Positions 1 to 6,790 of a stretch of 30,465 nucleotides of DNA are shown here, one piece after another (positions within the stretch are counted from its first letter, which is position 1; every line of letters begins with the position of its first letter). Source of the stretch: Moraxellaceae bacterium UBA2477 (GTDB lineage Bacteria > Pseudomonadota > Gammaproteobacteria > Pseudomonadales > Moraxellaceae). The notes beneath the pieces were generated by a model. It did not search any database. It saw only the letters and a list, made by a program, of their open reading frames with translations, and was not told where the DNA came from. Both the position numbers and the translations under genes were made by a program. The DNA lies in the NCBI GenBank assembly GCA_002342025.1, contig DDPD01000039.1, positions 1 to 30,465 on the forward strand, written 5' to 3'.

Positions 1-136
1 CGCCGGCCAGATCAAGACCGGTTCGCTCTGCCGTTCCGACCGCGTCGCCAAGTACAACCAACTGCTGCGTATTGAACAGGAACTGGACTACAGCGCACCG
101 TATCGCGGCAAGGCCGAATTCAAGGGTCTTAACTAA
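1..136 (+). CDS. eno: Enolase, C-terminal end (partial)
   Basis: This is the last 44 codons of enolase, read in frame from base 2 and ending with TAA at 134-136; the rest lies outside the window. Enolase converts 2-phosphoglycerate to phosphoenolpyruvate in glycolysis, in the cytoplasm. The residues GQIKTGSLCRSDR, then AKYNQLLRIEQEL and the tail GKAEFKG are the conserved enolase C-terminus (the SRSDR-like segment followed by the final helix). The stop codon is two bases before the ftsB start, which is the usual eno-ftsB arrangement in gammaproteobacteria. No internal defect is seen in the visible part. Confidence 0.95.
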   Translation, partial: AGQIKTGSLCRSDRVAKYNQLLRIEQELDYSAPYRGKAEFKGLN

Positions 137-138
137 GT

Positions 139-606
139 ATGACGCCCACTTCCAGCCTCGGTCGTTTATTGTTGTGGCTGGCAGCGGGCGTCTTTTTAGT
201 GCTGCAGTTTAAGCTCTGGTTTGGCGAAGGCGGTATTGTGGATGTGCATCGCATTAAACAGTCCGTTGCCGTCCAACAAGCTGAAAATCTGATTCTGCGG
301 CAGCGTAATGCTGTCTTAGAGGCGGAAGTGAATGACCTGAAAAATGGTCAGGCCGCCATTGAAGAGCGTGCCCGACTCGACTTGGGCATGATTAAAGATG
401 ATGAGACCTTCTATCTGGTGACTGGAAAGGCACTGGCGGGTTCAATCACCGCTGATAACGCGACGCCCAAGCCGGCCACACCGGCTCATGTTTCCGGTCA
501 AAAAGCCCTGGCAACAAAAGCGGTGGTAACGCCGCCCTCCGACTTAAAGCCGGTCACGGTGGCGCCACTGATGCCAAGTTCGCCCATCCCCTCGGGTCAG
601 CCTTAA
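139..606 (+). CDS. ftsB: Cell division protein FtsB, with long C-terminal tail
   Basis: FtsB is an inner-membrane divisome protein that pairs with FtsL and FtsQ at the septum. The 155-residue product has a short cytoplasmic N-terminus, one membrane helix at about residues 8-26 (LGRLLLWLAAGVFLVLQFKL), then a periplasmic coiled coil at about 35-80 including NLILRQRNAVLEAEV, and the conserved end of the FtsB core (ERARLDLGMIKDDETFY). Known FtsB proteins are about 90-105 residues. This one carries some 55 extra residues rich in Ala, Pro, Thr and Ser, likely disordered. The gene lies 2 bp after eno, and its TAA overlaps the ispD ATG by one base, so the two are probably translationally coupled. Identity is secure from sequence and position; the tail's function is unknown. 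Confidence 0.93.
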   Translation: MTPTSSLGRLLLWLAAGVFLVLQFKLWFGEGGIVDVHRIKQSVAVQQAENLILRQRNAVLEAEVNDLKNGQAAIEERARLDLGMIKDDETFYLVTGKALAGSITADNATPKPATPAHVSGQKALATKAVVTPPSDLKPVTVAPLMPSSPIPSGQP

Positions 607-1313
607 TGGCATTTCATGCGGTAATCCCTGCTGCCGGCGTTGGCAAACGCTTTGGTAGTAGCCTGCCTAAGCAATACCTTGCCCTCGCGGGTAGCTGCAT
701 TCAAACCCATACCCTAGATCGCTTATCGGCAATGCCGGAGTTGTCGCTGCTGGTGGTGGCGATTTCTGCTGAAGATACTCAGGCGTATGGCTTGCCTTAC
801 GCACAGCCACAGCGCTTGCAGTTTGTGCATGGGGGTTGTGAGCGTATGGACTCTGTGCTGGCAGGATTGAACGCGCTGCAGAGTCAAGGAGCAGCGCCTT
901 CGGACTGGGTGCTGGTGCATGATGTTGCCAGGCCTTTGGTGCGTCCGGCCGATATCCGGCAGCTCATGTCGGTATTGCAAGAAGACGCTGTCGGGGGCAT
1001 TTTGGCAAATCCAGTTCGTGACACCATGAAGCGAGGCTCTGCCCAGAGCATTATCGCCACCGTGGATCGTGAGCAGCTTTGGCACGCCTTAACCCCCCAA
1101 ATGTTCCGACTGGATGCGTTACGGCAGGCACTTGTGGCCGCTAAAAGCGAAGCCGCCAATGTGACAGATGAGGCTTCTGCGATGGAGCGTCTGGGCTATC
1201 AACCGAAATTGGTTGAGGGCGCGCGGGACAATATCAAAATCACCTTTCCTGAAGATTTGGCCCTGGCAGAACTGCTGTTAGCGGAGCAACTACGCACGGG
1301 AGCGTTGTCATGA
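606..1313 (+). CDS. ispD: 2-C-methyl-D-erythritol 4-phosphate cytidylyltransferase
   Basis: IspD transfers CMP from CTP to 2-C-methyl-D-erythritol 4-phosphate, the third step of the MEP isoprenoid pathway. The 235-residue length is normal. The N-terminal nucleotide-binding signature PAAGVGKRFGSSLPKQYL is intact, followed by HGGCERMDSV, the metal-site segment VLVHDVARPLVRP, and the C-terminal VTDEASAMERLGY and DNIKITFPEDL motifs. The ATG shares one base with the ftsB stop, and the gene ends in a 4-base ATGA overlap with ispF. The next enzyme but one in the pathway (IspF) therefore follows directly, as in many gammaproteobacteria. Nothing is unusual. Confidence 0.96.
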   Translation: MAFHAVIPAAGVGKRFGSSLPKQYLALAGSCIQTHTLDRLSAMPELSLLVVAISAEDTQAYGLPYAQPQRLQFVHGGCERMDSVLAGLNALQSQGAAPSDWVLVHDVARPLVRPADIRQLMSVLQEDAVGGILANPVRDTMKRGSAQSIIATVDREQLWHALTPQMFRLDALRQALVAAKSEAANVTDEASAMERLGYQPKLVEGARDNIKITFPEDLALAELLLAEQLRTGALS

Positions 1314-1807
1314 GTAAATTATTTCCACGTGTCGGTCACGGCATTGACGTGCACAAGTTTGGTGACGGCGATGCGGTCACATTAGGCGGCGTGAAAATCG
1401 CACATGACCAAGGCCTGGTGGCTCACTCCGATGGTGACGTGGCCCTGCATGCGTTGGCCGATGCACTGCTGGGTGCCTTGGCATTGGGCGATATTGGTAA
1501 GCACTTTCCCGACACCGATCAGGCCTATGCCGGAGCGGATAGTCGTGCACTGCTCCGGCATGTGCTTACGCTGGTCCTCAATCAAGGCTACACCGTGGGT
1601 AATGTCGACATCACCGTGTTGGCAGAGCGCCCCAAGTTAGCCCCTCATATTGCACTGATGCGTGAGCGCATAGCCGATGATCTCAATATTTTGCCCTCAC
1701 AAGTCAGCGTGAAAGCCACCACCACTGAGCAATTAGGCTTCGTAGGTCGCCGTGAAGGAATTGAGGCTCATGCCGTGGTGATGTTGTGGCCAATCTGCGA
1801 TGAGTGA
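1310..1807 (+). CDS. ispF: 2-C-methyl-D-erythritol 2,4-cyclodiphosphate synthase
   Basis: IspF cyclises 4-diphosphocytidyl-methylerythritol 2-phosphate with release of CMP, forming MEcPP in the MEP pathway. The 165-residue protein has the zinc ligands of the family in GIDVH (D13, H15) and at H47 within DVALHALADALLGA. The substrate loop is GLVAHSDGD, and the C-terminal signature is VKATTTEQLGFVGRREGI. It works as a trimer in known members. The start overlaps ispD by ATGA, and the end overlaps truD by 8 bp, so the genes are almost certainly one transcript. Confidence 0.96.
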   Translation: MSKLFPRVGHGIDVHKFGDGDAVTLGGVKIAHDQGLVAHSDGDVALHALADALLGALALGDIGKHFPDTDQAYAGADSRALLRHVLTLVLNQGYTVGNVDITVLAERPKLAPHIALMRERIADDLNILPSQVSVKATTTEQLGFVGRREGIEAHAVVMLWPICDE

Positions 1808-2891
1808 TCTTCCAGCGCCAGTATTAACCTCGGGCTCCTGCCCGTCGCCGTGGGGCGAGCCTGTGGCGCAGGCGCGACTGAAAGCGCAGCCTGAAGACTT
1901 TGTGGTGGAGGAGGTGCTGGGCTTCGAGCCCACCGGCGAAGGCGAGCATTTGTGGCTGTGGGTCGAGAAGCGTGGCATGAATACCGATGCAGCTGCCCGC
2001 GAACTGGCGGCGCGTCTCGACGTATCAGCCGCTCTCGTTAGCTTTTCCGGCATGAAGGATAGGCAAGCTTTAACACGCCAGTGGTTCAGTGTGCATACCC
2101 CGGCTACGTGGTCGCTGGATGATGCATGGCTCAGCACGGACCATGGCGATTTTCGTGTTCTGCGTGCGCTGCGAGGCGCGCGTAAATTGCGCAGAGGCGT
2201 CCACGATGCCAATCAATTTCGCATCACCCTACGTGACGTTCGAGGGGATGTCGGTGACATCGAGGCACGCTTAAACCTCCTCGCCGCTGAAGGCGTTGCC
2301 AACTACTTTGGGCCGCAGCGATTTGGTCATGGCGGGCGCAATATTGGCCAGGGTTTGGCTCTGCTAGCCAGTCGTCGCTCGGGACGAGCTCGTCGGCGCG
2401 ATAATCGCGAAAATTTATGGATGTCTGCGATTCGCTCCGCCTTATTTAATCAAGTTTTGGCAGAGCGTGTGCGCAACAAGACATGGGCTAGCTGTTTGCC
2501 CGGTGATGTTTTGCAGTTAGATGGTCGCTCGGCGTTATTTGCGCCGGATGTATTGGACGCTGACATTGCGCCGCGCCTAGCTCGCGGGGAGATACACCCC
2601 ACAGGCCCACTGCCCGGTGATGGCGCCCAAGTGATCTCAGGGGAAGCACTCGCGCTAGAGCAGCACATCCTAGCGCCATGGCAGGCGACCTGTGATGACC
2701 TGGCGGCGCTGCGTATTCCCGCCCAACGACGCGCACTCAGGCTGCGCTTACGATCACCGCAATGGCAGTGGACGACTCCCGACACCTTAGTGATTGAGTT
2801 TGCCCTGACCGCTGGTGCGTTCGCGACCAGCGTGCTGCAATCGCTGGCAGTTCTAGAAGAAGGGCAGCTTGATGCGATTTCTGCTGAGTAA
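1800..2891 (+). CDS. truD: tRNA pseudouridine(13) synthase TruD
   Basis: TruD converts uridine 13 of tRNA-Glu to pseudouridine. The 363-residue product carries the N-terminal PEDFVVEEVLGFEPTGEGEH stretch, the catalytic loop FSGMKDRQALTRQ with Asp at residue 87, the HDANQFRITLRD strand and the core motif NYFGPQRFGHGGRN, all typical of the TruD family. The inserted TRUD subdomain follows (about residues 155-305). The start ATG lies inside the ispF end, and the gene runs 20 bases past the surE start, a tight overlap. Length and motifs are normal. Confidence 0.95.
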   Translation: MSDLPAPVLTSGSCPSPWGEPVAQARLKAQPEDFVVEEVLGFEPTGEGEHLWLWVEKRGMNTDAAARELAARLDVSAALVSFSGMKDRQALTRQWFSVHTPATWSLDDAWLSTDHGDFRVLRALRGARKLRRGVHDANQFRITLRDVRGDVGDIEARLNLLAAEGVANYFGPQRFGHGGRNIGQGLALLASRRSGRARRRDNRENLWMSAIRSALFNQVLAERVRNKTWASCLPGDVLQLDGRSALFAPDVLDADIAPRLARGEIHPTGPLPGDGAQVISGEALALEQHILAPWQATCDDLAALRIPAQRRALRLRLRSPQWQWTTPDTLVIEFALTAGAFATSVLQSLAVLEEGQLDAISAE

Positions 2892-3642
2892 TGATGATGG
2901 CGTTTTTGCGCCAGGTTTGTTGGCTATGGCCGAGGTACTGGCCACGCTCGGCGAGGTTACGGTGGTGGCGCCAGATATTGAGCGCAGTGCTTTTTCCAGT
3001 GCGCTTACCTTAGATCGCCCATTACGCCCGCAACGACTCGCCAATGGCTTTATCGCGGTCAATGGCACGCCCGCCGATTGCGTTCATATTGCGCTCAATG
3101 GGCTGCTGGACTTTGTGCCTGATGTGATTGTGTCGGGCATTAATGCCGGTGCTAATTTGGGTGATGACGTGATTTATTCCGGTACCGTCGCAGCCGCATT
3201 AGAAGGCCGCTTTACGGGTAAATCGGCTATGGCGGTGTCCTTGGTGGCCAGCCAGGCCAAGTCCTTAGGTATTGACGCTTATCGGCCAGCCGCAATTCGA
3301 GCGGGAGAGCTATTGCAGCAGTGGTCCAGTCTGGCCCTGCCCCCGCGCTGCATGCTCAATGTAAATGTGCCTGAAGGCCCGCTAACTTCGCATAAGGGCT
3401 TTGCCACGACTCGTCTGGGTCATCGCAACCCCAGCCCGCCCGTACTAAAGCTGCGTGACCCACGAGGGCAAGATGCCTACTGGATTGGTCCGTCCGGCGA
3501 GCCTAGCGATGATGCCGATGGCACCGATTTTCACGCGATCAAGGAAGGCTTTATTAGCGTCACGGCCCTCGATAGTGACATGACCTGCCGACGCTCATCG
3601 GCCATGCTGGGCCAATGGCTTGCTAAAGTTGGTGCAGTTTAG
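2872..3642 (+). CDS. surE: 5'/3'-nucleotidase SurE
   Basis: SurE is a metal-dependent nucleoside monophosphate phosphatase linked to stationary-phase survival. The ATG at 2872 is chosen over a TTG three bases earlier, because the family begins MRFLLSNDDG and AGAAGGG lies about 8 bases upstream. Metal-binding Asp8 and Asp9 are in LLSNDDGV, the conserved Ser in APDIERSAFSSALT, and the Asn in SGINAGANLGDDVIYSGTV. The 256-residue length is usual. It overlaps truD by 20 bp, and 89 bp separate it from pcm. The surE-pcm pair is the standard beginning of a surE-pcm-nlpD-rpoS cluster; here nlpD is missing and rpoS is reversed. Confidence 0.95.
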   Translation: MRFLLSNDDGVFAPGLLAMAEVLATLGEVTVVAPDIERSAFSSALTLDRPLRPQRLANGFIAVNGTPADCVHIALNGLLDFVPDVIVSGINAGANLGDDVIYSGTVAAALEGRFTGKSAMAVSLVASQAKSLGIDAYRPAAIRAGELLQQWSSLALPPRCMLNVNVPEGPLTSHKGFATTRLGHRNPSPPVLKLRDPRGQDAYWIGPSGEPSDDADGTDFHAIKEGFISVTALDSDMTCRRSSAMLGQWLAKVGAV

Positions 3643-3731
3643 TGTGCTCGTGCTAGAGTCCAAAACATACGTTTCTCAAGAATAATGATGACATGAGTTC
3701 AGGCCTTTCAATTGATCTTCAAGGCTCCGGG

Positions 3732-4367
3732 ATGACATCGGCGCGTACGCGTGAGCGCCTGATTAGCCGCCTGATGTCTCAAGGTATTCGCGATACCCGC
3801 GTACTGGACGTGATGCGTCAAACGCCCCGTCATTTGTTTGTTGATGAGGCACTGGCACACCGCGCCTATGAAGACACTGCGCTGCCCATCGGCCATAGCC
3901 AAACCTTGTCTCAGCCCTACAGCGTCGCGCGTATGACTGAGCTGCTATTAGCAGATGGCCCGCGTCGTAAGGTGCTCGAAGTCGGGACAGGCTCAGGTTA
4001 TCAAACGGCCGTTTTGGCTCAGCTCGTGGCCATGGTTCATTCCATCGAGCGCATTAAGCCTCTGCAAGATAAGGCGCGCGAACGTCTCAATAGTTTAGGC
4101 CTTAACAATGTCCGTTTGCGTCATGCGGATGGCTTGGGCGGCTGGCCCGGTGAGGGCGGCTATGATGGCATCATTGGTACAGCCGCAGCCCTGGGCGTGC
4201 CAAGCACGCTGACGGACTTGCTGGCAGTGGGTGGCTGTTTGATTCTGCCCGTTGGGGCAGGGCAACAGCAGTCATTGGTGCGTGTCCGTCGAACAGCCGA
4301 AGGCTTGCAGCAAGAGGTGATTGAGCCCGCGCATTTTGTGCCGATGTTAGGTGGCGTGATTCACTAA
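3732..4367 (+). CDS. pcm: Protein-L-isoaspartate O-methyltransferase
   Basis: Pcm methylates abnormal L-isoaspartyl residues with S-adenosylmethionine, starting their repair in aged proteins. The start at 3732 (MTSARTRERLI) matches how pseudomonad Pcm proteins begin, gives the usual 211 residues, and has AAGG about 8 bases before it. An in-frame ATG at 3693 would add 13 residues and has a poor ribosome site. Motifs are ALPIGHSQTLSQPYSVARMT (isoaspartate and active-site loop), the SAM-binding motif I VLEVGTGSGYQTAVLAQL, and IGTAAALGVP. The strand ends here; tRNA-Arg and rpoS follow on the opposite strand. Confidence 0.94.
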   Translation: MTSARTRERLISRLMSQGIRDTRVLDVMRQTPRHLFVDEALAHRAYEDTALPIGHSQTLSQPYSVARMTELLLADGPRRKVLEVGTGSGYQTAVLAQLVAMVHSIERIKPLQDKARERLNSLGLNNVRLRHADGLGGWPGEGGYDGIIGTAAALGVPSTLTDLLAVGGCLILPVGAGQQQSLVRVRRTAEGLQQEVIEPAHFVPMLGGVIH

Positions 4368-4372
4368 ATCAC

Positions 4373-4449
4373 TGGTGCCCTCGAGTGGAATCGAACCACC
4401 GACCTGTCCCTTAGGAGGGGACCGCTCTATCCAACTGAGCTACGAAGGC
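4373..4449 (-). tRNA. tRNA-Arg (anticodon CCT)
   Basis: The reverse strand folds into a full 77-base cloverleaf. The acceptor stem is GCCTTCG with CGAGGGC, the D stem GCTC/GAGC, the anticodon stem GTCCC/GGGAC with loop CTCCTAA (anticodon CCT, reading AGG), a 5-base variable loop, the T stem GGTGG/CCACT with loop TTCGATT, and an encoded 3' CCA. It lies 30 bp downstream of the rpoS stop on the same strand and ends 5 bp from the pcm stop, convergently. No integrated element or duplicated 3' end was seen next to it. Confidence 0.97.
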
Positions 4450-4467
4450 ATGTCACGCAGGGCCGCA

Positions 4468-4473
4468 ATTCTA
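4468..4473 (-). promoter_or_regulatory. Possible -10 element for tRNA-Arg
   Basis: On the reverse strand TAGAAT lies 18 bases before the first base of the tRNA, in the gap after the rpoS stop. It is followed by a GC-rich stretch (TGCGGCCCTGCG), as is common at stable-RNA promoters under stringent control. No good -35 hexamer was found 16-18 bases upstream, so the tRNA might instead be processed from the rpoS transcript. Confidence 0.35.
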
Positions 4474-4479
4474 GCCTAG

Positions 4480-5364
4480 TCAGTGCGACTCTCCTACGTC
4501 ATTGATGCAACTGGCATCATAACCCGCTTCTTCTAGCCAGATTTTTAGTTGCCGCTGCAGATGCAATTGAATCTGTCGAATGCGCTCACGCGTCACGCCT
4601 AATTCTGCGGCGATAGCATCCAAGGTGGACTCTTCGCGACGACTGCCCATGCCAAAGCGCGCCATCAATATGTATTGCTCCCTTGGCTTCAGTTGAGCAA
4701 TGAACCGTTGTAAGTGAAAGATGATGTCATCGCGTACGATGATTTCCTCGGGTGTCTGGCTTGTGGCGTCTATGAGGTTATCCTGCCATTGACTTTGCCC
4801 ATCCTCACTCGGAGCTTGCAACGAGCAGGGGCTTTGATCCCACACCATCAACTCGCGTACACAGTGGCTGCTATCTCCGGTATGCCTAGCAATATCTTCT
4901 GCGGTCGCATGGCGATATTGCATTTGATTAAGACGCTTTTGCGCGGATAAGTAGACATTTAGACGTTTTGCAATATGGACAGGAAGCCGCACCAGTCGGC
5001 ACTTATTCATCATGCCCCGGCGAATGGCTTCGTGTATCCAATGTGTGGCGTAGGTTGAAAAGCGAAAGCCCATATTAGGGTCAAATTTGCTGGCGGCGCG
5101 GAGCAAGCCTAGGTTTCCCTCCGACACCATGTCATCGAGTTTTAGGGAGCTCTTGCCGCCATAGCTGCGTTGGTATCGTTTTGCGATATGAATGACGAGG
5201 CGCAGATTGCTGGCGATGATGCGCTCTCGGGCAGACGCATCGCCGTGACTCATAGCCAGCGTCAGTGTGCGCTCCTCCTCAACGCTGAGGAGTGGATACC
5301 GATTAACATCATGAAGGTAGTAATTAAAGGCCGCGGCAGACCCTGCTGCAGTATTTGAGCTCAT
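4480..5364 (-). CDS. rpoS: RpoS-like RNA polymerase sigma factor (divergent)
   Basis: This sigma-70 family factor directs RNA polymerase to stationary-phase or stress promoters. The ATG at 5364 is preferred because AAGGA sits 7 bases ahead; an upstream TTG at 5478 would add 38 residues with no family resemblance. The 294-residue protein has region 1.2 (YPLLSVEEERTL), region 2 (SNLRLVIHIAKRY, FDPNMGFRFSTYATHWI), a LVRLPVHIAKRLNVYL stretch that matches RpoS better than RpoH, region 3, and region 4 with the helix-turn-helix TLDAIAAELGVTRERIRQIQ. Oddities are an N-terminus shorter than the usual 330-residue RpoS, about 4 extra residues between regions 2.1 and 2.2, and His in place of the first Trp of the promoter-melting pair. 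It is reversed relative to surE-pcm, and no nlpD precedes it. Confidence 0.8.
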   Translation of the reverse strand: MSSNTAAGSAAAFNYYLHDVNRYPLLSVEEERTLTLAMSHGDASARERIIASNLRLVIHIAKRYQRSYGGKSSLKLDDMVSEGNLGLLRAASKFDPNMGFRFSTYATHWIHEAIRRGMMNKCRLVRLPVHIAKRLNVYLSAQKRLNQMQYRHATAEDIARHTGDSSHCVRELMVWDQSPCSLQAPSEDGQSQWQDNLIDATSQTPEEIIVRDDIIFHLQRFIAQLKPREQYILMARFGMGSRREESTLDAIAAELGVTRERIRQIQLHLQRQLKIWLEEAGYDASCINDVGESH

Positions 5365-5383
5365 GTCATCATCCTTGATGTAC

Positions 5384-5406
5384 GACGTAAATTCAGCCTT
5401 TACGTC
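5384..5406 (-). promoter_or_regulatory. Inverted repeat in the rpoS leader
   Basis: GACGTAAA at 5384-5391 and TTTACGTC at 5399-5406 form a perfect 8-bp dyad with a 7-base loop, starting 20 bases upstream of the chosen rpoS ATG. It could be an operator or, in RNA, a hairpin just ahead of the ribosome site. RpoS is translationally controlled by leader structure in enteric bacteria, but this hairpin is not a known element. Confidence 0.4.
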
Positions 5407-5520
5407 TTGGCTTTTTGCGACTGAAAGGAAGCAGGGGCATACCGATTTCGCTAGCGTCGCTATCTGCGTATTAGACAAAAGGTAGACAAATTGGGGTGAC
5501 TCGAAAGTTATTTTGCCTAA

Positions 5521-5540
5521 GAGGGAAATCCATTTCCCTC
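5521..5540 (-). terminator. Hairpin after dapE, possible terminator
   Basis: GAGGGAAAT and ATTTCCCTC make a perfect 9-bp stem around CC, 14 bases beyond the dapE stop and about 155 bases before the rpoS start. A smaller stem, GAAGC/GCTTC, overlaps the dapE stop at 5543-5555. On the transcribed strand the stem is followed by TTAGGCAAAATAAC, without a real T tract. Termination is therefore plausible but not certain. Confidence 0.4.
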
Positions 5541-5553
5541 ACGAAGCGTGGCT

Positions 5554-6687
5554 TCAGGCGAGTAGTTTTTTCAGCAGTTGCTCATAGATATCGGTCAGCG
5601 TATCGAGGTCGTTGGCGCTGACGCATTCGTTAATCTGATGAATCGTTTTATTGACTGGGCCGAGCTCAACAACCTGTGCGCCAGTCGGGGCAATGAAGCG
5701 TCCATCGGATGTGCCACCGCTGGTGGAAAGCTCGGTATCACGCCCGGTTACCTGCTTAATGGCAGTCACCGCAGCATCCACTAAATCGCCGCGAGGGGTC
5801 AGGAAGGGATGACCACTGAGCTTCCAGTTCAGCGTGTAATTCAGGCCATGACGCTGCAAAACCGACTCCGTACGTTCACGTAATTGTGTCTCGGTCAGCT
5901 CCGTGGAGAAACGGAAGTTAAACACCACTTCCAAGTCACCTGGAATCACATTATTGGCGCCCGTGCCCGCGTTAATATTGGAAATCTGGAAGCTCGTGGC
6001 CGGGAAAAACTCGTTGCCGTGGTCCCAGGTTTCCGCGGCTAGCTCAGCTAGGGCGGGCAGGGCGCGATGAATCGGGTTGTCTGCCAAATGAGGATAGGCG
6101 ACGTGGCCTTGGCGGCCATGCACTGTGAGTATGCCGCCCAGTGAGCCACGGCGACCATTTTTAATGACATCGCCCACTTGAGCCGTGCTGGAGGGCTCGC
6201 CGACTAAGCACCAATCAATTTTCTCTTGGCGAGCCTCTAGCGTTTCAACCACGCGCACCGTGCCATTGACAGCCACGCCTTCTTCATCACTGGTGATGAG
6301 GTAAGCAATAGAGCCCCGATGATCGGGGTGCTCTGCAACAAAGCGCTCGCATGCGACGACCATCGCCGCCAATGAGCCCTTCATATCAGCAGCGCCACGA
6401 CCCGTTAACAGGCCATCTTCAATGCGCGGTTCGAACGGCGGAATCTTCCATTGCTCGATGGGGCCGGTTGGCACGACATCGGTGTGGCCGGCAAAGCAAA
6501 ATACCGGCGCTTGATCGCCACGACGCGCCCAGAAGTTATCCACGTCACCAAAACGTAAGCGTTCAATACGAAATCCAATCGCTTCCAGACGGCGAATCAT
6601 TAGGGTTTGGCAGTCGGCATCAAAAGGCGTAACAGAAGGCTCGCGGATGAGGTCGAGGGTGAACTTTAGGGTGGGCGAAAGCGTCAT
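5554..6687 (-). CDS. dapE: Succinyl-diaminopimelate desuccinylase
   Basis: DapE removes succinate from N-succinyl-LL-2,6-diaminopimelate on the way to lysine and meso-diaminopimelate for peptidoglycan. It is a cytoplasmic di-zinc M20-family enzyme. The 377 residues match the family length (about 375). Visible motifs are VFCFAGHTDVVPTGP (zinc His and catalytic Asp), GRGAADMKGSLAAMV, ITSDEEGVAVNGT (catalytic Glu pair), LVGEPSST, GRRGSLGG, and near the end TSGGTSDGRFIAPTGA with the zinc His in NKTIHQINECV. The start ATG at 6687 has no strong ribosome site. It stands between the symporter gene (103-bp gap) and rpoS. Confidence 0.96.
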   Translation of the reverse strand: MTLSPTLKFTLDLIREPSVTPFDADCQTLMIRRLEAIGFRIERLRFGDVDNFWARRGDQAPVFCFAGHTDVVPTGPIEQWKIPPFEPRIEDGLLTGRGAADMKGSLAAMVVACERFVAEHPDHRGSIAYLITSDEEGVAVNGTVRVVETLEARQEKIDWCLVGEPSSTAQVGDVIKNGRRGSLGGILTVHGRQGHVAYPHLADNPIHRALPALAELAAETWDHGNEFFPATSFQISNINAGTGANNVIPGDLEVVFNFRFSTELTETQLRERTESVLQRHGLNYTLNWKLSGHPFLTPRGDLVDAAVTAIKQVTGRDTELSTSGGTSDGRFIAPTGAQVVELGPVNKTIHQINECVSANDLDTLTDIYEQLLKKLLA

Positions 6688-6790
6688 GAGTAGCCAGCTA
6701 GTTAATTCAAAGAGAGTGAGAGTTTAGCGAGCTTACGCCGAGGCGTCATGCGACAAGCCACGGCGAAAGCTTAAACAGAGAAGGACTGCT

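Noticed and set aside
4373..4449. tRNA-Arg as an attachment site of an integrated element
   Set aside because: No integrase, no duplicated tRNA 3' end and no foreign genes lie on either side.
5365..5478. Extension of the sigma factor to a TTG at 5478
   Set aside because: The extra 38 residues are unlike RpoS N-termini, include a perfect dyad, and the ATG at 5364 has a strong ribosome site.
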